A DNA stretch of 64,000 nucleotides from Cryptomeria japonica (GCF_030272615.1 NC_081414.1:234955233-235019232), one strand, 5' to 3'. Counted from the stretch's first letter, positions 45,501 through 57,580 are shown. Notes: generated by a model from the letters alone, not told the origin. Numbers and translations are program-made.

Positions 45501-46572
45501 TCTTCTGAATTCGCCAGTTTTGATGCCACCAGTTCCAGATCAGCCTTTATTACTGTACATATCAACTACTTCAACAGCACTGGGGGCACTCTTAGCACAA
45601 CAAGATGCTGAAGGCAAAGAAAAGGCAATATACTATATCAGTCGCACATTGGTAGGATATGAGCTAAACTACACAACAATTGAGCATGCATGTCTCACCG
45701 TGGTCTTTGCTTCACAGAAATTATGACATTACATGCTGACTCATAAGACTAAGTTGGTTGCAAGGATAGATCCATTAAAATACCTTCTCAATAAAGCAAC
45801 ACTTATTGGGCGACTAGCCAAATGGATAATGATCCTGAGTGAATTCGACATCGAGTATGTGGACATAAAAGTAATAAAAGGACAATCCATCACAGATCAA
45901 TTAGAAAATTCTCCCATGATAGATGATGTTCCTCTAATTTCAAAATTTCCAGATGAATCCATTTTAACAGTGTCACATGCAAAACCATGGCAATTATACT
46001 TTGACGGCTCATACACAGCATGGGGTAGAAGCTGGCATCCTCTTTATAACTTCTCAAGGGGATTCTATACCAAAATCATACCGCTTATCAATTCCTTGCA
46101 CTAATAACATAGCGGAATATGAGGCATTAACAACAAGATTACGGATTGTTGTTCAGTGGAAGATCCAGGAACTTCGTGTTTTTGGGGACTCTCAACTGGT
46201 AATTCGTCAAGCAACTGATGATTATCAAACAATGGATGAGAAATTAATGCCTTACAAAAGAATGGTGGATGACTTGAAACAACATTTCACAAAGATAGAC
46301 TTTGAGCAGATACCAAGAGAGCAAAATCGAGCTGCAGATGCCATGGCTACAATTGCTTCACTGATCGATCTACCTACGAATGAGACCCGCTATGAATTCT
46401 TGGTGGATAACCTTTTGGTTCCTTCGTATGAAATCTCTCCTACTAAGATGATATGTGTCGTCGGTCCCGAGTCCCAGTTATATGGTTCCATTTTCACATA
46501 CCTTCACGATAATACCCTTCCTCCTGACCTATCCAATAACCAACGTCGCACTTTCATTCGCCAATCTTCTTG
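45501..46572 (+). pseudogene. RNase H plus second (archaeal-type) RNase H
   Basis: The ordinary RNase H part (45520-45900) reads QPLLLYISTTSTALGALLAQ, IYYISRTLVGYELNYTTIE and a SDFDIEYVDIK-like end. After a 60-codon spacer the second domain (45985-46370) has LYFDGSYT, NNIAEYEALTTRL, LRVFGDSQLVIRQA and REQNRAADAMATIA, carrying the D-E-D-D residues. This duplicated RNase H is the hallmark of Tat elements. A frameshift near 46020 splits it. Confidence 0.88.
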
Positions 46573-47734
46573 ATATGTCATTTTAGCTGATATCCTACAC
46601 CATCGAGGTCTAGATGGCACTCTTCTTAGATGTTTAGAAAGCGACGAAGCTCAGATTGTGTTACGTGAAGTACATGAAGGGATATGTGGTCCACATTCTA
46701 GTGGTCCTACCTTGGCCAAGAAACTTATCAAGACTGGATATTACTGGCCCAATATGGAAAAAGATTCATATCAGTTTGTCAAAAAATGTAAGTAGTGTCA
46801 ACTTCATGGAGACCTCATCCATGCGCCCGCACAAGAACTTCAACCAATTGCGACTCCTTGGCCCTTTTGTTAGTGGGGACTCGATCTCATAGGCAAGATT
46901 CACCCTCCATCCTCCAACGGTCATAAATTCATTATCACTGCCACAGAGTATTTCACAAAATGGATCGAATATGTGCCTCTCATGCAAGTCACTAGAAAAC
47001 AAATTGCTACATTCATTCTCAACTATATCATTTGTCGATACGGTATTCCCGTTTCCATTATTACCGATAACGGGTGTCCCTTCAAAAATCAGGATGTTCG
47101 TGAACTCTGTGATCACTTCCATATTACCCATTGTTTCTCCACACCATATTACCCCCAAGGTAATGGTCAAGCTGAGGCGTCTAATAAAACAATCCTTAAA
47201 ATCTTGAAAAAGACAGTCGACAACGCTGGCTGTAATTGGCATATCCAACTTAATCCCGCACTTTGGGCCTACCGCACAAGTGTCCGCACACCTGCAGGAG
47301 CTACACCCTATTCTCTTGTCTACGATGCTGAAGCCATCTTGCCTATTAAGGTCAAGCTACCCTCTTTACGATTCTCTTTGCAAAACATTATCAGTGATGA
47401 AGACTATAGGGTCTCTCGCTTACAAGAACATGAACTATTGGATGAACCAAGACAAACTGCTTTTAATCATCTCAAGGCTTATCAACAATGAATGAGTCGC
47501 AGCTACAATCACAAAGTCAAGCCTCACACATTTGAGGTAGGTGATTTGGTTCTCAGAGAAAACCCCAAAAATCAGCAAGACAGAGAGAAGAAGGGCAAGT
47601 TCGAACCAAATTGGCTTGGTCCTTACATCATCACAACAACATATGGATCTGGTGTATATCAACTCTCAACCACAAAGGGCGAACCTTCGGAGGATCCTAT
47701 CAACAACATGCACCTTCGCAGGTTCTACACATAG
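46573..47734 (+). pseudogene. Integrase of the Tat-like element
   Basis: The zinc finger lies at 46665-46800 (VHEGICGPHSSGPTLAKKL, then CK and CQLHGD). The catalytic core has GLDLIGKIHPPSSNGHKFII, a DNG strand at about 47068 and NGQAEASNKTIL with the Glu. The C-terminal domain at 47495-47734 reads HTFEVGDLVLRENPKN and GPYIITTTYGSGVYQLS. No chromodomain is seen, as expected for Tat. Stops at about 46571, 46793, 46873 and 47489. Confidence 0.92.
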
Positions 47735-49327
47735 CTCTTTGGAATATCCTAATTCAAAAATACAAAAAAATCAAAAATTTCAAAACTACAAAAAATCGTT
47801 ACTTAGTGAAAACTTGGCAAACAGGCGCCTTGTGACACAAAAAAAAACATTGCAAAAATAAAAAAAGTAAAGAAAAATAATTTCGTCCAACGGTGAAAAC
47901 CACTTTGGTGGCACCCTGGGCAAGTACCATGGTGAAAACTAGGTCACCAGCGCCATGCATAGAGACATTGCTCCTCCCTCCTTCAGGATTCACTTCCATC
48001 CTTTCACTTTGCACACACTCACATCCTATCCATTCATAATAAACTTACACATTCCCATCCTAGCTTGTTATTGATCTACCCAAGATTGGTTCGCCATTCA
48101 TAATAAACCTCCCTTTTCACCCCCTTTCCATTCATAATAAATTAGCTACTATCTGTAGCTAAGGCAAATCCTACGTCTAGTGATGGGTGTGAAATTGAGA
48201 ACATCACATGTTTTGAGGAGTACAGTTTCTTCCACTTTTCTTCAGTCTATTCGCACACAATCCGCAATAAAATAGCACTTGCATCGCCAATCCGCAATCA
48301 AGTTCTGTCTTCTTTGCAATAAAGTATCTGTTTCATGGATTTAGTCAGTTTCAGATGAGACACAGCAGTAACAATGGACTTTCAACAGATCAAATCTTTT
48401 AGCAGACTCAGCCAACATTATGGTTCAGTGCTATCTATCTTTTTTGTGAAAGTAGACATTGTGACCACAATCAAATAAGACTTATACAAGAGACAAGAGA
48501 CACTAAACTTGAGGACTACAGTGGATGTTGGTGTCGAGTCTTGGTTTTCTTTTTTTGATTTTATCTTTTGGTGACATGTCTTTTAGCTTTTCTAGGATGT
48601 CTCTGACTAGAGATTCTATCTCCAGGATGTCTTTGACTAGAAAGGCGAGGATGGGGTATCATCGCCTATTTTTCTTTGTTGTCTATGGATTGTCTCTTAG
48701 TAATACTATGACTTTTCCAAGGATATGAGGACATTGTGAGTCTAGTATGAACTGGGGCATTCCTTGTTTGTGACTGCCTTATCTCCATGCAAACAGGTAC
48801 AATGATTTTCTAGGTCGAACATATTCCTCGATTGTCATAACCTACTTGCCATAATAAAGCTCAATGATGATAACGCACAAGAAGCTCTCTCACTTTCATA
48901 TCTTCTATCTTCCATCCCCCTTTCTTGATTGACCTCCATCGTCCTTCTTGAGTACGTGTAGCCTGCTATCACATGACTGAGTATAATGACACACCAAAAA
49001 TATTTGCATTTCATGTAGTTGCACCTGCATTACCACATATAAGAATTTCATACATACATATAGATATCACAATTGCATCACATCCTGCACACAACACATG
49101 TTAGCACATCTTACATTTTCATCACAGTTATCTATATTATCATATTCATCTGCATTTCATACATTCACAAGTGCATGCATAAACATATAAAACATAAAAG
49201 AACAAAAATATTGCATCTCTTCATGTACATATTTGCATCCATATCATAGCCATCACATATAAAAATACATCATTAAACATCTCATCACATAGGTACACAT
49301 GCCTATAGCTGCCGCAAAGATAAATCA

Positions 49328-49364
<37 letters not shown>

Positions 49365-49470
49365 GTCATGATACAATGATGTCAAAATCATATGGCTACA
49401 AAATCACTTGAAGGTGTCTACATCATAATACAAAATGGTACAATACTTATACATAGGGAGCCCTCTACGG
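47735..49470 (+). other. Non-coding region after pol
   Basis: It contains three copies of CATTCATAATAAA (48031, 48095 and 48129), a doubled AGGATGTCTCTGACTAGA word at 48593-48645, and a (TA)n tract at 49332-49360. The 67-codon frame at 48525 is made of that repeat and is probably not a gene. Confidence 0.6.
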
Positions 49471-51386
49471 CTATGATGAACTCCCTCCCTCGGAGCCGCC
49501 TGGCCTCGATGGAATCTGAGCCCTGGAAGGACCCACCCCAAGATCATCCCTCCTCTCCCCCCTATCTGGTGGTGGTGGAGGACCCATAACCCCACCACTG
49601 GATGCATGTCTCCTCTGGCTCCCTCCCGTAGTTGTCGCTATCCGCGATGGTCTGCGGAAGCTCTTCGCCCGCTGATCTGGTGGCACTGCACCATAATATA
49701 GATCCCACCAGAAGCCTATCTCCTCTCCTGCCCGTAGAACATAGGCATATCCAGCCCCTGTGTCCTCTGTCGCCTGTCTCCCAGCCCTCAGTGTTGTCTC
49801 AGCCTCAGTGTAGCGCTGTATAGCCTAGTCTCGCTCCCGCTCAATATCTCTGAGCTGCCTCCTGAGTCTATCCCTCTCCCTCTCCAAGTCCTGAATCTCA
49901 TCTGCCTGTCCCTAGCAGATCTCCCTTAGCTCAACCAGCTCATCCTCCTCTGCCTCGGCCCCCTGTGCCTCTGCCTATGGCTCCCGCTGTACGGGTGCCT
50001 GTCCCTGTGCTTGTGCCTGTACCGGTGACTGTACCTGTACCTGCCTCTATCCTTGTCCCTGCACCTGTCTGGGACCCTGTGCTGCTCGCACCTGTAGCGG
50101 CAATCCACCATGACCCCTCACAATCTGAGCATGTCTGTCCTCTCCACCCTCCCTCCGTGGCGCCACCCTCCTCTCTCCAACTGCACCCCGCCTCCTCCGT
50201 TGGCCTCTACCCCCATCATCTCCATCATCATCACCATCCCCACCACCATCTCCATCTAGCAGCTCTCCTAGATCTGTCAGGCGTGGGAATGGATGCTCGG
50301 CCTAATACGCTATGTACTCTGCATCCATGCCGGCATCCTCAATCTCTGGCCACATATCCCAGGGTAAGGGCATCATCTCCACTAGCTATGTAACAGCCTG
50401 ATCATATGATAGCAACGGCCCAAAGTGTGCCTGATCCCTGACCATCCGCGCGTACATGCCTGAACCCCGTGGCATCCGCTGGATCCTACCAAACTGCCTG
50501 CCCACCCTGTCAACCAGCTGCCTCTCCAGTACATAGGGCGTCCGCCCAATCAGATACCTGCTCTGGAAGGTGTAGGGTAGCTCTACTGCATCATCCTCCC
50601 ACTGCTCGCATCCCAGATACAGCCTCCATATAACCATATCAATCTCATCTATAGCCCACCGCCAGTACTCCAACCTGCCAATCCGTGGCTGCGAGGTGAT
50701 CATATCGTACAAATGCACGAAACTGTATCCGTGACCTCTGCCCCTGAAATGTATCAGTCGTGTCACTGGCAAATGCTCATATGCCCACACCTGCAGTAAT
50801 GTGACTCTGCAACCTAATCTCACGTATCCATGATATACAAACTGATGCAGTTCATAATACAAGTGTGCCAGCACACACGGTCCCCAGGCATATCTAGTGT
50901 GTTGTGTCACCAGTGTCTCCAATGTGCTCCCCATCCCACAGCCAACCCTCGTGTCACTCTATCCGGACATAAGAACCCACTGATCACTCCTCCTACCACT
51001 GTCGGTAGTGCCAACCCTGTCACCGTCATGGTGTCCCATGCCACGTGTCTTGCCCTCATCTCCAATCCCGGATCCTGGAACACTCGTCTCAGGGCATCCC
51101 TGTCTTCATCTCGATCGTAAGGAACCAGCTCCCCATCGATCGGTATCCATAGAATCCTGTATACATCCTCCAGGGTGACTGTCATCTCCCCCATCGGCAA
51201 GTGGAACGTGCAAGTCTCAGAGTGCCATCTCTCAGCCAGTGTAATCAGGAACCCCATGTTCGCCCAAAACTCAGGCACATACAGAATATGTCTCAATCCC
51301 ATAGCCTCAATCGCAGCTCGGTCCTCGGCTGTCAACTCAGGTCGCAACCTCTCAATCGATGGGAATCTCTCCCGTGACTCTAGCAT
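49471..51386 (-). pseudogene. Antisense PMD gene, copy 1
   Basis: It runs opposite to gag-pol. ATG at 51386 or, more likely, an exon start at 51398 after TGCAG. The N-terminal third is a plant mobile domain: LAERWHSETCTFHLPMGEM, TVTLEDVYRILWIPIDGEL, FLCPDRVTRGLAVGWG and RYAWGPCVLAHLYYELHQ, then WEDDAVELPYTFQSRYLIGR. A frameshift falls near 50915. After Q/V-rich repeats (49950-50110) comes a coiled coil (DEIQDLERERDRLRRQLRD) and the conserved EEIGFWWDLYYGAV. It ends in a Gly/Ser tail at 49471. Most internal stops are TAG. PMD proteins of hosts act in gene silencing or development; here the role is unknown. Confidence 0.8.
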
Positions 51387-52573
51387 AGGCAGATACTCCT
51401 GCAGTCAATCAAATCAATCATGTCAGTCATAGTGGCATTCATTGTTCATCACAAAATGCTACTTTTTATCTACATACATATGATACTCTATCCTAGTGAC
51501 ACTCACTGTTCATCACAAAGTGTTGTTTTTTATCCTAGTGGTACTCCCTGTTCATCACAAAGTACTATGTGTTTTGCACTCCCTGTTCATCACAAAGTGC
51601 TGCCCACATTTGCCATTATTAAGTATCTTATTATGCTCATTTTTAGGATTCATTCACATTGCATTCATTATCCTCTTTTTAAATGCATTAAGGTGCAGTT
51701 ATTAAAACCATGAGTCGCATTATCATCACATTATCATTTTTTTACTTAATCATATTTAAGTATTTAGAATCATAAATCCATTTGTTTCCAAAACATTGGT
51801 TCATATCATTTTATATATCCATTATACATATGCATTCATTTAGACATTATCATATAAACATTTTTACTTTACATTTTGTTTATCCATATTACATTCATTT
51901 AAAAACATCTAGATACATATCCATACATAACATCATTCATTCAAACCATTGCATTAACATCATCGCATAAATTATCTCATCATTATATCACAATAGGAAA
52001 CACCAAAATCCTGTTCCTAAATCATCATAAACATACATCGTCATCATGGCATTACATACATAAAGCATTACATCAAAATCAAACAAATCATACATATATA
52101 AACCTGCATTCATATGTCAGTATCCAACATCATAAATCCTCATAAAAACATGCATATAAGAAACATCTCATCAAATGCATACATGTACACATATCCATCT
52201 AAGCAATAACTCATCATCCTACATAAACATCCATACATATCAAATGCATATCATCAAAATATGGGATCTCCTCATATATATCATCTCATCTATCAGAGTC
52301 CAATGAAGTCTACAAAATCGGCTACCAAGAGCCATCCAAGATATAGTCCAAAAAATAAACAATGATACAATACATATATGCAAAAATGCTCTCTCAAATG
52401 CCACTCTGGCCAGATGTTGTACCACCATCGCCACCTACTCCCCCACTGGTACCCGCACCACCTGATCCATCTCTCCATGGAGGCCTCATCAAACCCCCAC
52501 TCACTCCTGCATCCCCTAATCTCTCCCTTCGCAGAGGATCCATCACACCCCCACTTCTCTGCACCCTTTGTGA
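51387..52573. other. AT-rich spacer between the two PMD genes
   Basis: Holds four copies of a TGTTCATCACAAAGTGCT-like word at 51441-51603, with variants, then simple ACATACATA-rich sequence. It lies just upstream of copy 1 in its own orientation, so the repeats are promoter-proximal for that gene. Confidence 0.65.
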
Positions 52574-54402
52574 TCACTCTGATATGGCCTGCCGCATCTG
52601 AGAATAGCTAAGAGCTCGCTGACTAGCTAGCACCACCTGCTCATATAAACCCTGCCAGTAGTCTATCTCTGTCTGTACTCGCCGCATCTCCCTCATCACC
52701 TCCCCCGTAGGCCCCTGTGCTCCTACTCCGACCCGGACTCTCTCTTGCAGCTCTGCTAATCTCTCCACTATGTTATCCCTCTCCTGCAGCACTATAACCA
52801 GCTCTGACTCCCGTGCAAATAGCTGCACATCCCTAGCTGCCACCTCTGCCTCCAAATCCTCTACCCGGGTCTGCAAATGTGCTATCATGTGATCTCGAAG
52901 ATCTCCAGTAGCTCCCTCCCCGGTATCCATAGCAGCCTCACCTGTACCACCCTCTCCAGTAGCTCTCTCCCCTTTATCCATCAAGATCTCCCTCTCCATA
53001 CCCCTCCCACCCAGTCGAACTCCTCCCTGTATCAGTGGTCCCTGTGCTATCCGTAGTGGCAGTCCACCTCTCCCTCTCCGCTGAATCTACATCCCCAACC
53101 CACCTCCTACTCCTCCTCCTCCTCCACCTCCTCCTCCTCCTCCTCTTCCTTCGTCTCCACCCTCTCCTCCACCTCCTCCACCTACCCTCGGTCCTCGACC
53201 TCCTGCCCTCCTCTGTCTCCGTCCCCTCTCATCCTCATAATTCGGAATCGGCTCTGTTGGATTGGATATCCGTAGGATCGGGTGCGTTGCTCGGTACTGC
53301 GTATATTCATCTGATACTCTGCATCCACGACCCTCAGTCATATGTCCCACGGTCTCGCCTGTAGCGTCTGAAACTCTGCCAGTGCCTAATCATACGGTAG
53401 CACTAGCCCCCATGCATACCTCTCCCGAATCACCCACACATACTCTCCTGATCCACTAGGCAGTCCTTGCTGCCATCCAAACTGCCTCATCACTCTCCCC
53501 AGCACCTGTCTCTCTACATGGTACGAGGTCCTTCCAATGAGGAATTGGGTCATAAATACATAGGGCAGTGCCTCTGCATCATCATCCCATGGCTCGCACT
53601 CCAGGTATGGTCGTCATATGACTGCATCTAGATCATCTAATGCCCGCCGCCACCACTCTAACTTCCTCAGGTGGGGCTGACTCATCATGCCGCTATACAT
53701 AAACATATACGGCTAATCTACTGCGCGAAACCTCAGACTCACTGGGCGAGTCACTAGTAGGTGCTCCCAGGCCCAAATATGGAGCAACGTCACTCCCACT
53801 GCTAAGGAACCCCTCCCCCGGTAAACCACCTCATGAAGCTCCTGATAAAGGTGCGCTAGCACGCACGACCCCCAAGCAAATCGGGTCCCCTTGGTAATCA
53901 TCATCTCGATCACCTGCCCCCACCCCACGGCCAAACCATGTGATCGCCTGTCAGGACATAGAAGTCCTCCCACGATGCTTGATAGAACTGCTGGTAGAGG
54001 CTCATATAACGCAGCTATCTCCTCCCATGCAATAGAGCCATCATCAATAAAAACATCCTCATCGAAGAACCTCTGAACTACAAGGGTCCCCCAGGATCTG
54101 TCATACGTGACCAGCTCCCCCCGAATCAGAATCCGCAAGATGCGCCACACATCCTCCAGGGTCACTGTCATCTCCCGCTGTGCCAGATGGAAGGTGCACG
54201 TCTCGCTGTGCCACCGCTCTGCTAACGCTGTAATCAATCTATGATTCATCCGAATCACGGGCATGTGCATCACCTCATACAATCCAGTCGCGGCAATACA
54301 ATCAATCTCCGCCTCTGTCAATCGATCCCGCAACCCCTGTGTCCCTAGATGTCTCTCGCGTAACTGCAACACGCCTAGATCCTCCTGCACATGGACATTC
54401 AT
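52574..54402 (-). pseudogene. Antisense PMD gene, copy 2
   Basis: A paralogue of copy 1 in the same orientation. Start ATG 54402, or an exon start at 54384 after TGCAG; the matching position exists in copy 1. The PMD reads AERWHSETCTFHLAQREMT, VTLEDVWRILRILIRGEL, CPDRRSHGLAVGWG and RFAWGSCVLAHLYQELHE, uninterrupted to TAG at 53713. It continues past stops with PWDDDAEALPYVFMTQFLIGR. After an Arg/Gly-rich part the segment 52999-52574 forms a coiled coil (HLQTRVEDLEAEVAARDVQL) and ends with EIDYWQGLYEQVV, parallel to copy 1. Copies 1 and 2 are clearly diverged. Confidence 0.8.
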
Positions 54403-54668
54403 CAATCATCATCAGTTGTTTTGTTTCAAACTTTCTTAAGTTTAAACCTAGACTATCAACAGATACTTTGATCAAGTACATTCGGGTCTCAACAGGTAAG
54501 CAATCATGGCAACCTCGACTTCAACAAGCATTTATCCTAAAAATGACCTAAGTCTCATCAGGCTGCTATGATTCAAAACAACTCCCACTTCACATCGCCA
54601 TCCATCCATCATTGGCATCGAGAGATTTTATTCATACAAACTGGGGCATCTATTTATCCTAAAACAAA

Positions 54669-54913
54669 AGCGCTAGTTTATCAACAATAGCGCTAAACCC
54701 CTAACAAAAGCGCTCAATAAGCTATCCCACAGTGCTCAAACTACAAACACGTTAAAACAACCACACAGTAGCGCTAATTCAGAGCAATAATGCTCAATTA
54801 AGCACTCAATAGCGCTTATTACTCAATAGCGCTAAAACATTTCAAAAGCGCTCAAACAATAGGCCAATAGCGCCATTGCAGCACAGTAGCGCTAGTTAAT
54901 TGGGAAATAGCGC
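54669..54913. repeat. AGCGCT array upstream of PMD copy 2
   Basis: Eight exact AGCGCT palindromes plus two AGCGCC variants and several decayed forms (AGTGCT, AGCACT) at irregular 15-45-bp spacing. Usually flanked by A/T, as in AATAGCGCTAAA. Confidence 0.9.
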
Positions 54914-55263
54914 CAAAACATAGTTTCAGCACTATTGCTCCGACTCAACTTGGACTCAACAAAAAACCTATCAAAAATGCATAAAAATTCAAAATTCCAA
55001 TTTGCGTACCGCTGGTCCGTAGTCGTCTGGCCGCTGGAACCGACGGACTCGCTCAAATCTGTGCTCTGTAATCAGTACTGGCATCCTAATTGTTGCTCGC
55101 TCCTCCAAAAGGTCACTATCAGAGCTTTGGTTTCACACTGGTCGCGATCACAAATGATCCTGTTTTCATTTCTTTCACCCCATTTAAACCCTTCGTCGTC
55201 ACCATAACTTCCCCCCGCTCACCGTCGTGGTCCCCGTGAACTTCCTGAGCCCCCCATTTCTCC

Positions 55264-55492
55264 ATTTTTCCCCCGATTTCTTCTATTTTTCACCCATATT
55301 GCTCACTTCTTCTCTTCTAACGCCTTGCCAATTTTCATTCTTTTTCGAGAGATGGCCCAATTTTTCATTTTTCCCCCGATTTCTTCTATTTTTCACCCGT
55401 ATTGCTCACTTCTTCTCTTCTAACGCCCTGCCAATTTTCATTCTTTTTCGAGAGATCGCCCGATTTTTCAAAAAAAATCGGGCCATCTCTCG
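55264..55492. repeat. 106-bp tandem duplication and 20-bp hairpin
   Basis: 55264-55369 and 55370-55475 repeat each other (TTTTTCCCCCGATTTC, then GCTCACTTCTTCTCTTC). At the end, 55449-55468 and 55473-55492 form a hairpin with 19 of 20 bases paired and a CAAA loop, centred on CCCGATTTTT. Confidence 0.88.
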
Positions 55493-55590
55493 AGGGGGCA
55501 TACCACTCATTAAATTAAATATTTTATGGGGCATTTCTTCACACCTATTTCTCTTTCTTTAAAACGACACGATAAACCGCACCATCTCAA

Positions 55591-55601
55591 AGAGGGGCAA
55601 A
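55591..55601 (+). other. Polypurine tract
   Basis: AGAGGGGCAAA directly before TGTAGTCACAC, the start of the right LTR. Confidence 0.75.
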
Positions 55602-56990
55602 TGTAGTCACACAAATCTGTCCAACTTAATTAAATAAATATTCGTTATTTATTTGATTAAAAATCCACTAGCCATCAGTTAATTAAATTAATATTTAATT
55701 AATTCATCTCCAAACATTCTCCTATTAATTAAATAAATTATTCAATTTATTTTAATTAATTCATTGAACCAAATTCACAATCAATTAAATGAATAAAATC
55801 TATTTATTTAATTAAATCCCCCTATTCCTCTTTTAAATAAATTAAATTAAACATTTATTTAAATCATTATCCCCCCCCACTTGCATTTTCCTACAAATGC
55901 AACTTGCACACATTTATTGAAATAAATGAATTTTTATTTTAATAAAATCCTATTTTCCCTCACCCACCAAATCCAATTGCATTCATAAATCTCCTTCTAG
56001 ATTCTTCTAACACCTTCCTAATTAACCTAATCCATCCCCTAATTATTGTCACATTCCTAAGCAAAATGGAGTCACTTTTCAAAGACTTCAAAAGTCTTTG
56101 AAAAACATTTAATGCTTTGTGTGTTCAACAAATTAACCTCCAAAGTCTTCCAAAACCACTAATGGCTCTTACATGACCATTTATGGCTCTTACATAACCA
56201 TTTATGGTTATTTCAAACTTGTCTCCCCAAACATTTATTGCTTTGACCATGTTTATCCCTCTTGCCCTTTGCACAAGAGTTTATCCATTGGATAAAAGCT
56301 TTATTCTTTGAATAAAGAGTTTATTCATTCAACTAACCTTGACCTTAACTCCCAAGGTCATGTCAAGCATTTAATGCTTATTCCCTCTCCTCTCAACCTA
56401 TCTCACATTGACACTTGTCATCCTAGGATTGAGTTGAAAGCCCTCACATGGATTTGAAATCATTCAATCCTAACCCTTGTTGAGATTGCTCAATCTCAAC
56501 CATCCATTGTTGCATTTTTCCTATAAATAGAGCTCATTTCTTCATAATCCAGATCCTGAAAACTTGTATGCATTTAACCTATAGGCATTTTAGAGAGCAT
56601 TTAGCATAGCAAACTAATATCTTGTTATTTTGGTTAGAAATCAATCATTTTAATAGCATCTAGTATTTTAGCTTTTCATTTTACATTTGGAGCAAAATAC
56701 TCAAATTTCAATCCTCCATAAGCATCCATAGTCCAAAAAGCTGTTGAGAGCTACACTATTTTGGAACTTGGAGAGAAGAGGAGCAAGGGAGAAGGAGCCA
56801 AGAGCATGCTAAGAGGCATTTGGAGATGCCTTATTATCTTTGTTTCATTTGTTCGATATATTAGCATGATTTTAGTATCTCTTTTGATATGCCTGTTTAG
56901 ATTAGTTTTTTATTGACTAACACTAACGATTCCTTGTGTTTTGTGTTGTTTGTCATTTGCTAACCTTGTCCATTTCGCAGTGCATCAAAA
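55602..56990 (+). repeat. Right LTR (end approximate)
   Basis: It begins TGTAGTCACACAAATC. It shares with the 5' LTR only the TGTAG start and AATTAAATAAATA-type repeats, not the rest of the sequence. A TATA box is at 56522-56529. The end near 56990 (CAGTGCA) is a guess. Confidence 0.6.
56522..56529 (+). promoter_or_regulatory. TATA box in the right LTR
   Basis: TATAAATA in CCTATAAATAGAGC, a canonical plant LTR core promoter. Confidence 0.65.
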
Positions 56991-57085
56991 ATCATCTGTA
57001 AAATAAATGTTCTTCTAAAATACTAAACACCGACAAGAATAAAAATCCATTAAAGTCCTACATGCAAAAAATTATGAATCTAGTT

Positions 57086-57580
57086 GGAGACAAGTGGTGA
57101 GGGTTCTATTTTATTTGGAGTAATAAAATAACACCTCCACAAAAGCTAAAACACGAAATATTTCATGCATTTACCTGTAATTTGCATGTCAAATTATTTC
57201 AAAAAAGGATATTTCTTTATGGACATTTTGATGTCATTATAGATGCCTCTCGACATAACTAGTATACTTATATTCTTAAAAAAAATATACGTAAAATAAT
57301 GCCGAGAGATATCACATAATTGTCTTGCATGTTTATTAGTTGTCAAGGACATAGAGATGAATAATGCTACACTCTTTCGCTCTCATTATAGATGTAATTG
57401 TTTCATATACTTAGAGACAAGTGGCAATGATTCTATTTTATTCAGATTAATAAAATAACTTATAGAGAAACTAAAATATGCATGCATTTACCTGTCATCT
57501 ACACATCAAATTTATTCAAAATCATTTTTTTGTTTACAAATATTTGTATGTCATTATAGATGCCTCTCAGCATAATAATG
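57086..57580. repeat. Two-copy tandem repeat, period about 329 bp
   Basis: 57086-57255 and 57415-57575 share GAGACAAGTGG, TTCTATTTTATT, CATGCATTTACCTGT and GTCATTATAGATGCCTCTC. The spacer between them is not repeated. No coding signal. Confidence 0.8.

Larger units (their letters stand above)
37347..56990 (+). mobile_element. Tat-lineage Ty3/gypsy region with antisense genes, possibly chimeric
   Basis: 5' LTR, PBS, 2.2-kb leader, gag, protease, G-patch linker, RT, RNase H, a second RNase H before integrase, and integrase, then 8 kb with two antisense genes, a polypurine tract and an LTR. The extra RNase H marks the Tat (Ogre/Retand-like) lineage, known for very large elements with additional ORFs, some antisense. 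The first and last LTRs differ, so the right end may come from another element. Substitutions and a few frameshifts inactivate pol. Confidence 0.85.

Noticed and set aside
48525-48728. 67-codon frame with repeated R-M-S-L-T-R
   Set aside because: Comes from a doubled 20-base word in the non-coding region after pol; no support as a gene.
49965-50393. Val/Pro and His-rich plus-strand frame
   Set aside because: Opposite of the Q/V-rich repeats of PMD copy 1, whose frame continues into a recognisable coiled coil.
53035-53364. Poly-Leu/Pro frame on the plus strand
   Set aside because: Shadow of the Arg/Gly-rich part of antisense PMD copy 2.
54669-54913. CRISPR-like spaced repeats
   Set aside because: The repeats are six bases, irregularly spaced, in a plant retroelement.
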